A DNA stretch of 64,000 nucleotides from an uncultured Candidatus Saccharibacteria bacterium (lineage in GTDB: Bacteria; Patescibacteriota; Saccharimonadia; Saccharimonadales; Saccharimonadaceae). The stretch covers positions 1 through 64,000 of the forward strand of contig CAMYXA010000003.1 in NCBI GenBank assembly GCA_947302975.1, read 5' to 3'. Shown piece by piece: positions 8,540 through 16,885 of the stretch. The position numbers and the translations under genes were made by a program. Every line of letters starts with the position of its first letter. The stretch's first letter is position 1. Under the pieces are notes generated by a model. That model saw only the letters and a list, made by a program, of their open reading frames with translations, did not search any database and had not been told where the DNA came from.

Positions 8540-9555
8540 AAATCGTCAACGCAGAAAACAGGGAACAGTGGGACAAGTTCATCACTTCTTTTGAAGACAC
8601 CAACTTCCTCCAATCATGGGATTTTTATGAATTCCACGCCTCCCGTGGCAAGAAGATTGTTCGTCGTATCGCTATAGACGACAAAGAAAACATCATCGCT
8701 GCCTACGCAGGCGTCGTCGAAACCGCAAAACGCGGAACCTATATGGCTATTGCGGGTGGCCCAATCGTGAACTGGAAAAAGAAATCCGAAGTTCGTGCTA
8801 TGTTCGAAGATATCAAGGAGCAGGGAAAAGAAAACCACTGCGTATTCGTACGCATCCGTCCACAGCTCGAGTTATCTGAAAACTCTCTAAAACTCATGAA
8901 AGAACTCGGCCTAAAACGCGCGCCAATGTATCTTTCTGTTGAATACGCCGGCATCTTGAACCTCGAAAAATCCGAAGAAGAAATTTTGAGTAGCGCTTCC
9001 CAAGGCTTCCGTCGCAAACTTCGCAAAGCCGAGAAGGAGAACATCGTCGTCGAGACCTCACAAGATCCAAAGACCGCCAAAACCTTCTATAAACTCGAAG
9101 TCGACCACGCCAAACGCCAAAAGTTCGTCGCTTTCTCTGAGGATTTCCTAGTCAAACAATTCGAAGCCTTCGCAAAAAACAACGAAGTCATTATGTATAC
9201 CGCAAAGAAGGATGGCGAAATCCTCGCCCAAAACTTCATGATTTTCTACGGCAACGAAGCCAGCTATCATTATGGCGTTTCCACCCCGCTCGGAACCAAA
9301 TTCTCCGCTGCGCCTTTGCTTCATATCGAGGCCATGCGTGAAGCCCGAAACCGCGGCATTAAGCGCTACAACCTCTGGGGAATTGTCGGCCTAGACGAAA
9401 AGAAGCATCGTTTTTATGGCGTATCCGAATTCAAACGCTCCTTCGGCTGCGAAGAGCTAAAATACACCCCAGCCCACGATCTGATCCTAAGCAAGCCTAA
9501 ATATCTCATCAACAAAATCGTCGAATCAATTCGTAAAAAAGTTCGCCACGTCTAG
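8536..9555 (+). CDS. FemAB/FemX-type peptidyltransferase, copy 2
   Basis: 339 aa, tandem paralog of the upstream gene. The same landmarks occur in the same order: NFLQSWDFYEFHASRGKK, GGPIVNW, SQGFRRKLRKAEKENI, SYHYGVSTPL and YNLWGIVGLDEKKHRFYGVSEFKR. It ends in a similar basic tail (SIRKKVRHV). Sequence divergence between the copies suggests different donor tRNAs or acceptor positions. It is the last gene of the cell-wall operon; the next gene has its own promoter after a 58-nt gap. Confidence 0.85.
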   Translation: MKIVNAENREQWDKFITSFEDTNFLQSWDFYEFHASRGKKIVRRIAIDDKENIIAAYAGVVETAKRGTYMAIAGGPIVNWKKKSEVRAMFEDIKEQGKENHCVFVRIRPQLELSENSLKLMKELGLKRAPMYLSVEYAGILNLEKSEEEILSSASQGFRRKLRKAEKENIVVETSQDPKTAKTFYKLEVDHAKRQKFVAFSEDFLVKQFEAFAKNNEVIMYTAKKDGEILAQNFMIFYGNEASYHYGVSTPLGTKFSAAPLLHIEAMREARNRGIKRYNLWGIVGLDEKKHRFYGVSEFKRSFGCEELKYTPAHDLILSKPKYLINKIVESIRKKVRHV

Positions 9556-9575
9556 AATAAATCCTTCAAACGTGC

Positions 9576-9581
9576 TACAAT
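9576..9581 (+). promoter_or_regulatory. -10 box of the DUF308 gene
   Basis: TACAAT, 32 nt before the ATG; AACAAGGAG serves as ribosome binding site. Confidence 0.4.
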
Positions 9582-9613
9582 AAACATAAGCATCATAACA
9601 AGGAGATTTTTTC

Positions 9614-10285
9614 ATGGCACACATCAACCGTAAATTCATCGACAAACACTGGCTCGTGTTTTGTCTTCGTGGAGCACTCGCTCTTATATTCGGCTTCTTT
9701 GCGTTGTCTGGAAAAATCCAAGATCTGCCATACGCAATCTCCCTAATCAGCGTCTTCCTACTTGCGATGGGCATCATCGATTCCTCAAACGCTCTCTATA
9801 ATTCAACCAAAAAACGCGGCTGGGGCAACGCCATCTTCGACGCCCTCATCGACATCGTCGCCGCTCTCCTTCTCCTCTTTGCTGCAAACAACAACATCGT
9901 CTTTAGCCTCATTATCATCTCAATCTACACCGCAATTTCCGGCGTTATTGACCTCATCCACAGCGTCGTTTCGACTGTCGACCCAACCGATCGCTTCATC
10001 CGTGCCATCCTCGGCATCTGTGGCACCATCATGGGCCTCGTCATCATCAACGCTGGTGATTTCGAAATCACCGCCTTCATCCGCTTCTTCGGCGCCTACA
10101 TGCTCATTGTCGGTGTTTGTAGCTTCATCTACGGCATCCACAACCGTTCCCAAAACCTTGAAGATCGTGCCGCCAGAAAAGAATCTGCCACCAAAGTTAT
10201 GAAATCCTTCACCAAGAAACCAGCCGCCAAAAAGACCGCCAAAAAGCCAGCCGCCAAGAAGGCCGCATCGAAAAAATCCAAGTAA
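9614..10285 (+). CDS. DUF308/HdeD-like membrane protein with Lys/Ala-rich tail
   Basis: 223 aa. Six hydrophobic segments in three pairs (e.g. LVFCLRGALALIFGFFAL, LIDIVAALLLLFAA, AILGICGTIMGLVII) match the DUF308/HdeD layout. HdeD is tied to acid resistance in enterobacteria, but the role here is unknown. The last 40 residues are a cytoplasmic Lys/Ala/Pro tail built of KKPAAKK units, resembling histone H1-like tails, and may bind nucleic acid or the acidic membrane surface. A nearly identical tail occurs on the small protein at 11500 and a related one on TopA. AAGGAG lies upstream of the ATG. Confidence 0.75.
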   Translation: MAHINRKFIDKHWLVFCLRGALALIFGFFALSGKIQDLPYAISLISVFLLAMGIIDSSNALYNSTKKRGWGNAIFDALIDIVAALLLLFAANNNIVFSLIIISIYTAISGVIDLIHSVVSTVDPTDRFIRAILGICGTIMGLVIINAGDFEITAFIRFFGAYMLIVGVCSFIYGIHNRSQNLEDRAARKESATKVMKSFTKKPAAKKTAKKPAAKKAASKKSK

Positions 10286-10290
10286 TATGC

Positions 10291-10323
10291 TATAATTAGG
10301 TCTCAAGGAGACCCCTAGAAAAA
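10291..10323 (+). promoter_or_regulatory. galU promoter -10 and SD-sequestering hairpin
   Basis: TATAAT at 10291-10296 is followed at about 10299-10313 by a perfect small palindrome GGTCTC-aag-GAGACC. Its loop and 3' arm contain the AAGGAG ribosome binding site of galU. The hairpin would start at the predicted 5' end of the mRNA and could mask the ribosome site. Confidence 0.45.
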
Positions 10324-11198
10324 TGAATTACAAAACACCTCGTAAGGCAATTATTACGGATGCAGGCTTTGCCAGCCGTTATTTGCCGATCACTAAGACT
10401 ATTCCAAAAGGCATGGTGCCAATGGGCAACAAGCCAGTTATGCAATTTGTCGTTGAAGAATGCGCCAAATCTGGCATTGAAGAAATCATCATCGTTGCAA
10501 CCCCAGAAGGGAAGCCAGTTTATGAAGACTACTTCAATAACCGCGTTCCACACATCGAGAAGCAACTCATCTCGCAAGGGAAAGAAGACCGCTTCGCTCC
10601 AGTCAAGGCCATCTTCGACCTCCCAAAGATCACCGTCATCACCCAAGACCCAACCTATCCATATGGCAACGGTTCGCCTTTTGCTTCTGCCAAAAGCTTC
10701 ATCGATGACGACGAAGCCTTCCTTGCTATCTACTCAGACGACCTCGTGCTTGGCACTCCAGCTGTCCAGGATTTGATGGATTCATTCAAGAAACACCCAG
10801 ATGCTGTCGCTATTATTGCCGGCCAACTCGTCCCACACGAAGAGATTAAAAAATATGCCTCTATCGATTTCAACGAAGAAACTGAAGTTTTGAATGGACT
10901 CGTCGAAAAACCAAAGCCAGAAGAAGCCGCATCAGATCTCGCTTCCTATGGTCGCTATCTTCTCACCCCAGAAATCTTTAAGTATCTTGATCCAAAGAAC
11001 ACCGGCCTCGATGGCGAACTTTGGACCGCCGACGCTATCGCCGCTCTCATCCCAACTGGCCGCGTCTACGTCAAAGAAACTACCGGCGAATGGGTAACAA
11101 CTGGCGACCCGAAGAACTACTTCCTCGCCCACCTCAAATACGTCCTCGAAAACACCGATTACGCCGACGACGTCCGAGAATACATTGCCAAACATTAA
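10323..11198 (+). CDS. galU: UTP--glucose-1-phosphate uridylyltransferase
   Basis: 291 aa, typical GalU length. It makes UDP-glucose from UTP and glucose-1-phosphate, a sugar donor for glycolipids and wall polymers. The nucleotide-binding N-terminus reads ITDAGFASRYLPITKTIPKG, where GalU normally has AAGLGTRFLPATKAIPKE; the family residues R, P-T-K and P-K are kept although the glycine-rich loop is altered. GNGSPFASAK and VLGTPAVQDL follow, with VEKPKPEEAASDLASYGRY and TGEWVTTGDP later. It is probably monocistronic with its own promoter. The altered loop deserves checking but the assignment is strong. Confidence 0.9.
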   Translation: MNYKTPRKAIITDAGFASRYLPITKTIPKGMVPMGNKPVMQFVVEECAKSGIEEIIIVATPEGKPVYEDYFNNRVPHIEKQLISQGKEDRFAPVKAIFDLPKITVITQDPTYPYGNGSPFASAKSFIDDDEAFLAIYSDDLVLGTPAVQDLMDSFKKHPDAVAIIAGQLVPHEEIKKYASIDFNEETEVLNGLVEKPKPEEAASDLASYGRYLLTPEIFKYLDPKNTGLDGELWTADAIAALIPTGRVYVKETTGEWVTTGDPKNYFLAHLKYVLENTDYADDVREYIAKH

Positions 11199-11203
11199 TA
11201 TGT

Positions 11204-11209
11204 TATAAT
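11204..11209 (+). promoter_or_regulatory. -10 box of the small membrane protein pair
   Basis: Extended -10 TGtTATAAT, 20 nt before the start at 11229. Confidence 0.5.
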
Positions 11210-11228
11210 AACCTTAAGGAGAAATAAT

Positions 11229-11525
11229 ATGAATACAGCAGAATGGATCTTAGTCGCAATTCTATCAGTATCACTTTTTATCTTCATCGTTGTAGGTATT
11301 GTCTTCCTCGTCAAGTTGATGGGCCTCGTCAAAGAAGCTAAAAAAGTCGTCGTCAAAGGCCAAGATATCGCCGAAAACGCCAATCAGGTCGTCTCAAACG
11401 TCCGTGGTATGACCTCAATTGGTGGCGTCATCAAAACTTTCGCAGACAAATACACAGATCCAAAATACAAAAAAGAAGCCGAAGGAAAGGAGAAGAAAGA
11501 TGGCAACAAAAGCAAAAAAGACTAG
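11229..11525 (+). CDS. Small single-pass membrane protein
   Basis: 98 aa. One N-terminal transmembrane helix (about 5-30, WILVAILSVSLFIFIVVGIVFLV) is followed by a cytoplasmic part with a short coiled-coil-like stretch (LVKEAKKVVVKGQDIAENANQVVSNV) and a very charged Lys-rich end (EGKEKKDGNKSKKD). The layout resembles small YtxH/DUF948-type stress or envelope proteins. TTAAGGAG is the ribosome site. Its 3' end overlaps the next gene by 26 nt in another frame, so the two are translationally coupled. Confidence 0.7.
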   Translation: MNTAEWILVAILSVSLFIFIVVGIVFLVKLMGLVKEAKKVVVKGQDIAENANQVVSNVRGMTSIGGVIKTFADKYTDPKYKKEAEGKEKKDGNKSKKD

Positions 11526-11700
11526 CAAAGGCAACGGAAAATTCTTCCTTGGCGCAATCCTCGGCGCAGCCGCAGGTGTCGCCGGACACATGTTTTTGAA
11601 GAAGAAATCCGCTGAAAAAGAAAAAGAATGCGATGGCAAAGATTGCAAATGCGACAAAAAGCCAGCCGCCAAGAAGACCACCAAAAAATCTTCAAAATAA
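11500..11700 (+). CDS. YtxH-like small membrane protein with KKPAAKK tail
   Basis: 66 aa. The start at 11500 (MATKAKKT) is favoured by GAAAGGAGAAG directly upstream; a longer reading from 11419 has no ribosome site and would overlap the previous gene for over 100 nt. A single Gly/Ala-rich hydrophobic segment KFFLGAILGAAAGVAGHMFL (about 16-35) is the YtxH/general-stress pattern. The C-terminus has Cys pairs (ECDGKDCKCDKK) and then KKPAAKKTTKKSSK. The short Cys cluster could bind metal. Function unknown. Confidence 0.7.
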   Translation: MATKAKKTSKGNGKFFLGAILGAAAGVAGHMFLKKKSAEKEKECDGKDCKCDKKPAAKKTTKKSSK

Positions 11701-11708
11701 GCTAACAA

Positions 11709-11739
11709 AAATACTGTGGAAAGCCCCACAGTATTTTTT
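11709..11739 (+). terminator. Terminator of the small membrane protein pair
   Basis: Stem AAATACTGTGG / CCACAGTATTT followed by Ts, 8 nt after the stop codon. Confidence 0.9.
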
Positions 11740-11770
11740 ATGCGCCCCATAAAGTCGATCTAATCCATGA

Positions 11771-11776
11771 TATAAT
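11771..11776 (+). promoter_or_regulatory. Leaderless -10 box of dnaE
   Basis: TATAAT ends exactly 6 nt before the ATG, so the predicted transcription start is the A of the start codon. Confidence 0.65.
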
Positions 11777-11782
11777 ATAAAT

Positions 11783-14700
11783 ATGTCTAAAAGCGAGGAA
11801 ATAAAACTAAAACCAAGTGATTTTGTGCACCTACATAATCACACTCATTACTCGCTTCTTGATGGCCTAACCAAGGTCCCAGAACTTGTTGATTTCGTTA
11901 AAGAAGACGGCATGGAAGCCGTTGCCGTGACAGACCACGGCACCATGTCTGGACTCGTTGAATTATACAAAACCTGCAAGGATGCTGGACTCAAGCCAAT
12001 CCTCGGCCTCGAGGCCTATGTCGCTGCGCGCAAAATGACCGACCGCGACCCAACCAAAGATAAACAGCGCTTCCATATCACGCTTCTCGCCATGAACAAC
12101 AAAGGCTTCGAGAACCTTTGTCGCATCATGTCTAACGCCGAAATAAATGGCAAATACTATAAACCCCGTACCGATCACGATGACCTCGAAAAATACAACG
12201 AGGGAATTATCTGCCTTTCCGGCTGTATGGCTTCCGAAATTTCCCAGGCAATCCTAAACGACGACGACAAGCGCGCGCTCGACCTCATCGAGTGGTTCCG
12301 TAATGTCTTCAAAGATCGTTTCTATCTAGAGATGCAAGATCACGGGCACCCAAAATCTACCACCCACAACAAAGAACAGCAAAAGATTAACGACTGGCAC
12401 ATGGCCCACGCCAAAGAACTAGGTTTACCTCTAGTTGTCACCTGTGATGCTCACTATCTCAAAAAGGAAGACCAGGAAGCACACGAAATTCTACTTTGTA
12501 TCGGTACTGCCGCCAACTTGTCCGACAAAAACCGCATGACCCTGAAGGACTTCGACCTCCATGTTATTCCATCAAACGGAATCATTGACCACTGGCAGGA
12601 TACCTGCCCAGAAGCCGTTTTGAATACCAAGAAAATTGCCGATCGCTGCAATGTTGATCTTGAGCTTGGCCGCATTTTAATTCCAAAATTCCCAGTTCCA
12701 GACGGCGAAACCGACAAGTCCTATCTCGATAAGCTCGTCTTCCGTGGCCTCACCTTCCGCTATGGTGGCAAGACCATGGAAGAAGCCGATAGCATGTCCG
12801 TTGAAGACTGCCGCAAGATTCTTGAAGAAGTCGACAAAGAACGTGACGAAGAAGACAAGATTCTGCCTCGTATCGATTACGAACTCTCAGTCGTAGACAA
12901 AATGGGCTATAACGGCTACTTCCTTATTGTCCAAGACTTTATCATGTGGGGCAAGAAAAAGGGAATCGTCTATGGTCCTGGCCGTGGTTCCGCTGCTGGC
13001 TCACTCCTAGCCTACGCCCTTCGTATCACTGAGCTCGACCCACTCCGCTATGACTTACTCTTCGAGCGTTTCTTAAACCCAGACCGCATTTCCATGCCAG
13101 ATATTGATACCGATATCCAGGATACCCGCCGCGACGAAGTTATTGAATATTGTACCGAAAAATACGGCAAAGCCCGCGTTTCCAACATCGCCACATTTGG
13201 TAAGATGATGGCCAAAAACGCCGTGCGTGATGTTGCGCGCGTCCTCGAAGTTCCATACTCCGAAGCCGACCGTCTCGCCAAAATGGTCCCAGATCCAGTC
13301 ATGGGCCACCACGTGCATTTAAAAGACGCCATCAAGGAAGTTCCGGATCTTCGCCACGAATACGAAACCAACCCAATTGCAAAAGAAGTCCTAGACTATG
13401 CCTCTCGCCTTGAAGGGACCATTAGAAACCACGGTGTCCACGCCTGTGGCGTCGTGATTGCACCAGACGACCTCGTCAAATTCCTTCCACTCGAGGTCTC
13501 CGCCAAGGGCCCAATCGCCGCCCAATTCCCAATGGGTACAGTCGAAGAGCTCGGACTTCTTAAGATGGACTTCCTCGGCCTCTCCAACCTTTCCGTAATC
13601 CAAAACGCCCTCCGCATGATTCGCAAAGTCTACAAGAATAATCTCGATATGTATTCCGTTCCGCTAGACGATGAGGAAACCTATAAACTTCTCCAGCGCG
13701 CAGATACCACCGGCGTCTTCCAGCTTGAATCTGCCGGTATGAAACGCTATCTAAAAGACCTCAAGGCTTCATCCTTTGAGGATATTATCGCTATGGTCGC
13801 CCTTTATCGCCCAGGCCCGATGCAATTTATCGATTCATTTATTAGGAGGAAGCACGGTGAAGAGCCAATTACTTATCTCCACCCAGGTCTCGAAAACTCC
13901 CTCAAAAACACCTACGGCATCATGATCTACCAGGAGCAATTCATGCAGATCTCCAAGGAATGGTGTGGCTTCACGGGTGGCCAAGCAGATACGCTTAGAA
14001 AAGCCGTTGGTAAGAAAAAAGTTGACCTCATGAACAAGGTTAAACCAGAGTTCATCAAAGGTGCCGTCGAAATTGGTGGCGCCACCGCTGAAATCGCCGA
14101 AACGTTCTGGAATCAGCTCCTCGACTTTGCTAACTATTGTTTCAACAAGTCCCACGCCGCATGTTACGCCCTCGTAGCCTATTGGACCGCCTATTTGAAA
14201 GCACACTATCCAGACGCCTTTATGGCAGCTCTCATGACCGCCGACATGCGCTGGACCGACCGCCTCGCTATTGAAATTGCCGAAAGTAAACGCATCGGGC
14301 TCAAAGTTCTTGGTCCTGATATCAACGAATCCTATGGCGACTTCGGTATCGTAGGAGGAAAGAAAACTATCCGCTTCGGACTCTCCGGCATTAAGGGCAT
14401 GGGCAAAGCGCTCGTCGAGGAAATAGTCATTCCGGAACGCGACAAGAATGGACCATTCACATCTATCTTCGACTTCGCAAAACGCGTCGACTCAACTAAA
14501 TTCAACAAAAAATCATGGGAATCCGCCATCAAGACTGGCGTCTTCGATCGCTTCGGTTACAGCCGCTCAGATCTCCTCTTCAACCTCGAAAGTATCCAAG
14601 CTTATGGTGCCAAAGTTCAAAAAGACGCCGGCTCTGGCCAGACCGATCTTTTTGGCGCCCTCGGCGCTGCTGGTGCTATTCCGGAACCAGAAATAAAGCC

Positions 14701-15499
14701 AGCTCCAACCCAGTATTCCGAAAAGGAGCAGCTCTTGTGGGAGCGCGACTTCATGGGTCTCTATCTTTCTGCTCATCCACTCGATAAGTACGATACCTAC
14801 TTCAATGAGCGCACCCATCCAATGTCGCTCATCACCCCAGAGAACAACAACAAGATCATCACCATAGGTGGCATCATCACAAACATCCGCACCATCCTCA
14901 CAAAGTCCAACACCAAGATGGCCTTTGTTAAAATAGAGAACAAGACTGCCGAAACTGAAATCATTGTCTTCCCATCCGCTTATGAAAGCTGCAAAGATTT
15001 CCTCGAAGTCGACAACGTCATCCGTGCCACTGGTCGCGTCAATTCAACCGACAAAGACGGTAATCTCACCTCAGACGCCAAACTCATGGCCGAGACCATC
15101 GAGCAAGTCCTCGACGTAACCCTCGAAAACTACCAGCCAACTGGCCAAACTCTTCCAGAACCAATCACCGCTCCGCCACGCCGTCAGCGCCGCAAAGCTC
15201 CAGCCGAATTTGAGAACAAAGAGCAAGAAGCTGCCCCAGCCCCAGACATTTTCGTCCCACCAGTAGACCACCGCAATGAGCGTGTCTATATCTTGATTGA
15301 GCACCCAGAAAATGCCGACGATCTCCAAGCCATCCGCCGCCTTTCCGACATTAATGCCGGATTCCAGGATGTCATCCTCGTTCTTGTCGACGGCGATGAA
15401 AAGAAACCACTCCGCATGCCTTTCAAAGTTGATGCAAACGAAGATTATTTAAAGAAACTCCGTGAAATCGTTGGCGAAGATAACGTCAAATTAAAATAA
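11783..15499 (+). CDS. dnaE: DNA polymerase III alpha subunit
   Basis: 1238 aa. Replicative polymerase of the C family. The N-terminal PHP domain starts with FVHLHNHTHYSLLDG (metal-binding His). The palm domain contains GPGRGSAAGSLLAYALRIT and the catalytic Asp pair in MPDIDTDIQD (about 438-447). The fingers/beta-binding region has ALYRPGPM and TYGIMIYQEQ. An HhH region and an OB-fold (ITIGGIITNIRTILTKSN, about 1030) end the conserved part; the C-terminus (VYILIEHPENADDLQAIRRL) is a short tau-binding-like domain. It is a DnaE1-type enzyme of normal length. The message is leaderless, and smpB follows with its own -10 box. Confidence 0.97.
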   Translation: MSKSEEIKLKPSDFVHLHNHTHYSLLDGLTKVPELVDFVKEDGMEAVAVTDHGTMSGLVELYKTCKDAGLKPILGLEAYVAARKMTDRDPTKDKQRFHITLLAMNNKGFENLCRIMSNAEINGKYYKPRTDHDDLEKYNEGIICLSGCMASEISQAILNDDDKRALDLIEWFRNVFKDRFYLEMQDHGHPKSTTHNKEQQKINDWHMAHAKELGLPLVVTCDAHYLKKEDQEAHEILLCIGTAANLSDKNRMTLKDFDLHVIPSNGIIDHWQDTCPEAVLNTKKIADRCNVDLELGRILIPKFPVPDGETDKSYLDKLVFRGLTFRYGGKTMEEADSMSVEDCRKILEEVDKERDEEDKILPRIDYELSVVDKMGYNGYFLIVQDFIMWGKKKGIVYGPGRGSAAGSLLAYALRITELDPLRYDLLFERFLNPDRISMPDIDTDIQDTRRDEVIEYCTEKYGKARVSNIATFGKMMAKNAVRDVARVLEVPYSEADRLAKMVPDPVMGHHVHLKDAIKEVPDLRHEYETNPIAKEVLDYASRLEGTIRNHGVHACGVVIAPDDLVKFLPLEVSAKGPIAAQFPMGTVEELGLLKMDFLGLSNLSVIQNALRMIRKVYKNNLDMYSVPLDDEETYKLLQRADTTGVFQLESAGMKRYLKDLKASSFEDIIAMVALYRPGPMQFIDSFIRRKHGEEPITYLHPGLENSLKNTYGIMIYQEQFMQISKEWCGFTGGQADTLRKAVGKKKVDLMNKVKPEFIKGAVEIGGATAEIAETFWNQLLDFANYCFNKSHAACYALVAYWTAYLKAHYPDAFMAALMTADMRWTDRLAIEIAESKRIGLKVLGPDINESYGDFGIVGGKKTIRFGLSGIKGMGKALVEEIVIPERDKNGPFTSIFDFAKRVDSTKFNKKSWESAIKTGVFDRFGYSRSDLLFNLESIQAYGAKVQKDAGSGQTDLFGALGAAGAIPEPEIKPAPTQYSEKEQLLWERDFMGLYLSAHPLDKYDTYFNERTHPMSLITPENNNKIITIGGIITNIRTILTKSNTKMAFVKIENKTAETEIIVFPSAYESCKDFLEVDNVIRATGRVNSTDKDGNLTSDAKLMAETIEQVLDVTLENYQPTGQTLPEPITAPPRRQRRKAPAEFENKEQEAAPAPDIFVPPVDHRNERVYILIEHPENADDLQAIRRLSDINAGFQDVILVLVDGDEKKPLRMPFKVDANEDYLKKLREIVGEDNVKLK

Positions 15500-15509
15500 T
15501 CCCCCGTGA

Positions 15510-15515
15510 TATAAT
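15510..15515 (+). promoter_or_regulatory. Leaderless -10 box of smpB
   Basis: TATAAT ends 6 nt before the ATG at 15522. Confidence 0.65.
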
Positions 15516-15521
15516 TATCTT

Positions 15522-15938
15522 ATGAAGAAGGCAAAGACCCCAGATTCTGTTGTAGTTAACCGTCGCGCGCATTATGATTACGAACTCGGCGACGAGCTTT
15601 CTGTTGGCATGTGCCTCTCTGGCCCCGAAGTTCGCGCCATCCGCGATCATCACGTCCAATTAAAAGGCACCTTTGTCGCTATCAGAAATAATGAATTATG
15701 GCTAAATAACCTCACTCTTGGCGCCGAGAATGTTCAGAACATCAAACTTCTCGCCACTAAGAAACAAATCGCAAACCTAGCCAAAGAAAAGGTCGCCGGC
15801 TCCACTATCGTCCCAGTTCGCTTGCTTGGCGGCAGCCGCTATATTAAACTCATCATCGCAATCGGTCGCGGTAAGAAAAAATATGATAAGCGCGAGACCA
15901 TCAAAAAGCGCGATATTGAAAGAGGACGCTACGCATGA
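15522..15938 (+). CDS. smpB: SsrA-binding protein SmpB
   Basis: 138 aa. SmpB binds tmRNA and delivers it to stalled ribosomes for trans-translation. Landmarks are VVNRRAHYDYELGDELSVGMCLSGPEVRAIR, the ELWLNNLTL strand, and the C-terminal GRGKKKYDKRETIKKRDIER, where the DKR(E/Q)..K.RD motif is conserved and becomes helical in the ribosome. It overlaps the next gene by ATGA. No tmRNA gene was identified in this window. Confidence 0.95.
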   Translation: MKKAKTPDSVVVNRRAHYDYELGDELSVGMCLSGPEVRAIRDHHVQLKGTFVAIRNNELWLNNLTLGAENVQNIKLLATKKQIANLAKEKVAGSTIVPVRLLGGSRYIKLIIAIGRGKKKYDKRETIKKRDIERGRYA

Positions 15939-16885
15939 CTTTCGAAGATGTCGAAAGAGCTCGCATGGCCCTCTACACAAAACGTCAGGGAATTATCAAT
16001 AAAGCCCTTCTTATTGGCGGCAGTTTCATCGGTCTCATCATTCTCGTGATGTTACCAAAACTTATAAACTCTTCATCATTTCTTTTTATGCTGCCATTCC
16101 TCTTATTCCCAGTCGTCTTCGCCCTCGTAATCACGCTCATTATCATCGCTTTCGCTACCAGAAAAGAAGCAGTCGCCTACAAAAACGCCTACAAAACCTA
16201 TTTTGTCGCCGCTGGCCTTGGCCGAGTTTTTAGCGACCTAACCTACAACCAAGATCTAGGCATTCAAAGAGCCGTTGTCGCCGAAGTTATGACCACCGCA
16301 GACCGCTATAGCTCCAACGATTATATGACCGGCTCCTACAAAAACATCAACTTCACCCAAGCTGATGTCCACATCGAAGAGAAACACGAATCAAGAGACA
16401 GCGATGGTCACACCCATACAACCTATGTCACAATTTTCCGCGGCCGCTTCCTAATCTTCGATTTCAAGCGTAACTTCGATTTTAACCTCCAGGTTTCAAC
16501 CCGCAGATTCTATGGCGAAAGACCACCAAAATCCAATGGCCTCAAATTCCGCCGCATCGAAACCGAATCTAATGAATTCAATCGCAGCTTCAACATCTAC
16601 GCCCAAAATGGCACCGACGCTCTCTATATTCTCGACCCTGCCTTCATGGAAAAGATCCAAAATCTCTACAATTCATGCGGCAAGGAATTCCTTCTCACCT
16701 TCATGAATAAAAAACTTTATATCGCAATCAATGACGGCAACGACTCATTCGAACCACCAGTAAGCTGCAAATATCCTCTCGACGAAAAAGCCGAAATCGC
16801 CAAAGTCGAAAAAGATACCAAGCTCATTACTAACTTCGTGGATAGCTTGAAACTCGACCGCTATTATAAAGGAGGAGCTAAATGA
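15935..16885 (+). CDS. DUF3137-like membrane protein
   Basis: 316 aa. Two adjacent transmembrane helices (about 25-42 and 50-75) precede a large cytoplasmic part. This contains the DUF3137 pattern: YKTYFVAAGLGRVFSDLTYNQDLGI, DRYSSNDYMTGSYKNINFTQADVHI, FRGRFLIFDFKRNF and FEPPVSCKYPLDEKAEIAKVEKD. Members of this family occur widely in CPR and Firmicutes without known function. It sits in a tight run (smpB, this gene, xthA, orphan), each overlapping by 1-4 nt, so these are co-transcribed. Confidence 0.75.
   Translation: MTFEDVERARMALYTKRQGIINKALLIGGSFIGLIILVMLPKLINSSSFLFMLPFLLFPVVFALVITLIIIAFATRKEAVAYKNAYKTYFVAAGLGRVFSDLTYNQDLGIQRAVVAEVMTTADRYSSNDYMTGSYKNINFTQADVHIEEKHESRDSDGHTHTTYVTIFRGRFLIFDFKRNFDFNLQVSTRRFYGERPPKSNGLKFRRIETESNEFNRSFNIYAQNGTDALYILDPAFMEKIQNLYNSCGKEFLLTFMNKKLYIAINDGNDSFEPPVSCKYPLDEKAEIAKVEKDTKLITNFVDSLKLDRYYKGGAK

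Noticed and set aside
11419-11499. 27-codon extension of the YtxH-like protein
   Set aside because: No ribosome site, while GAAAGGAG precedes the ATG at 11500; the extension is an out-of-frame reading of the upstream gene.
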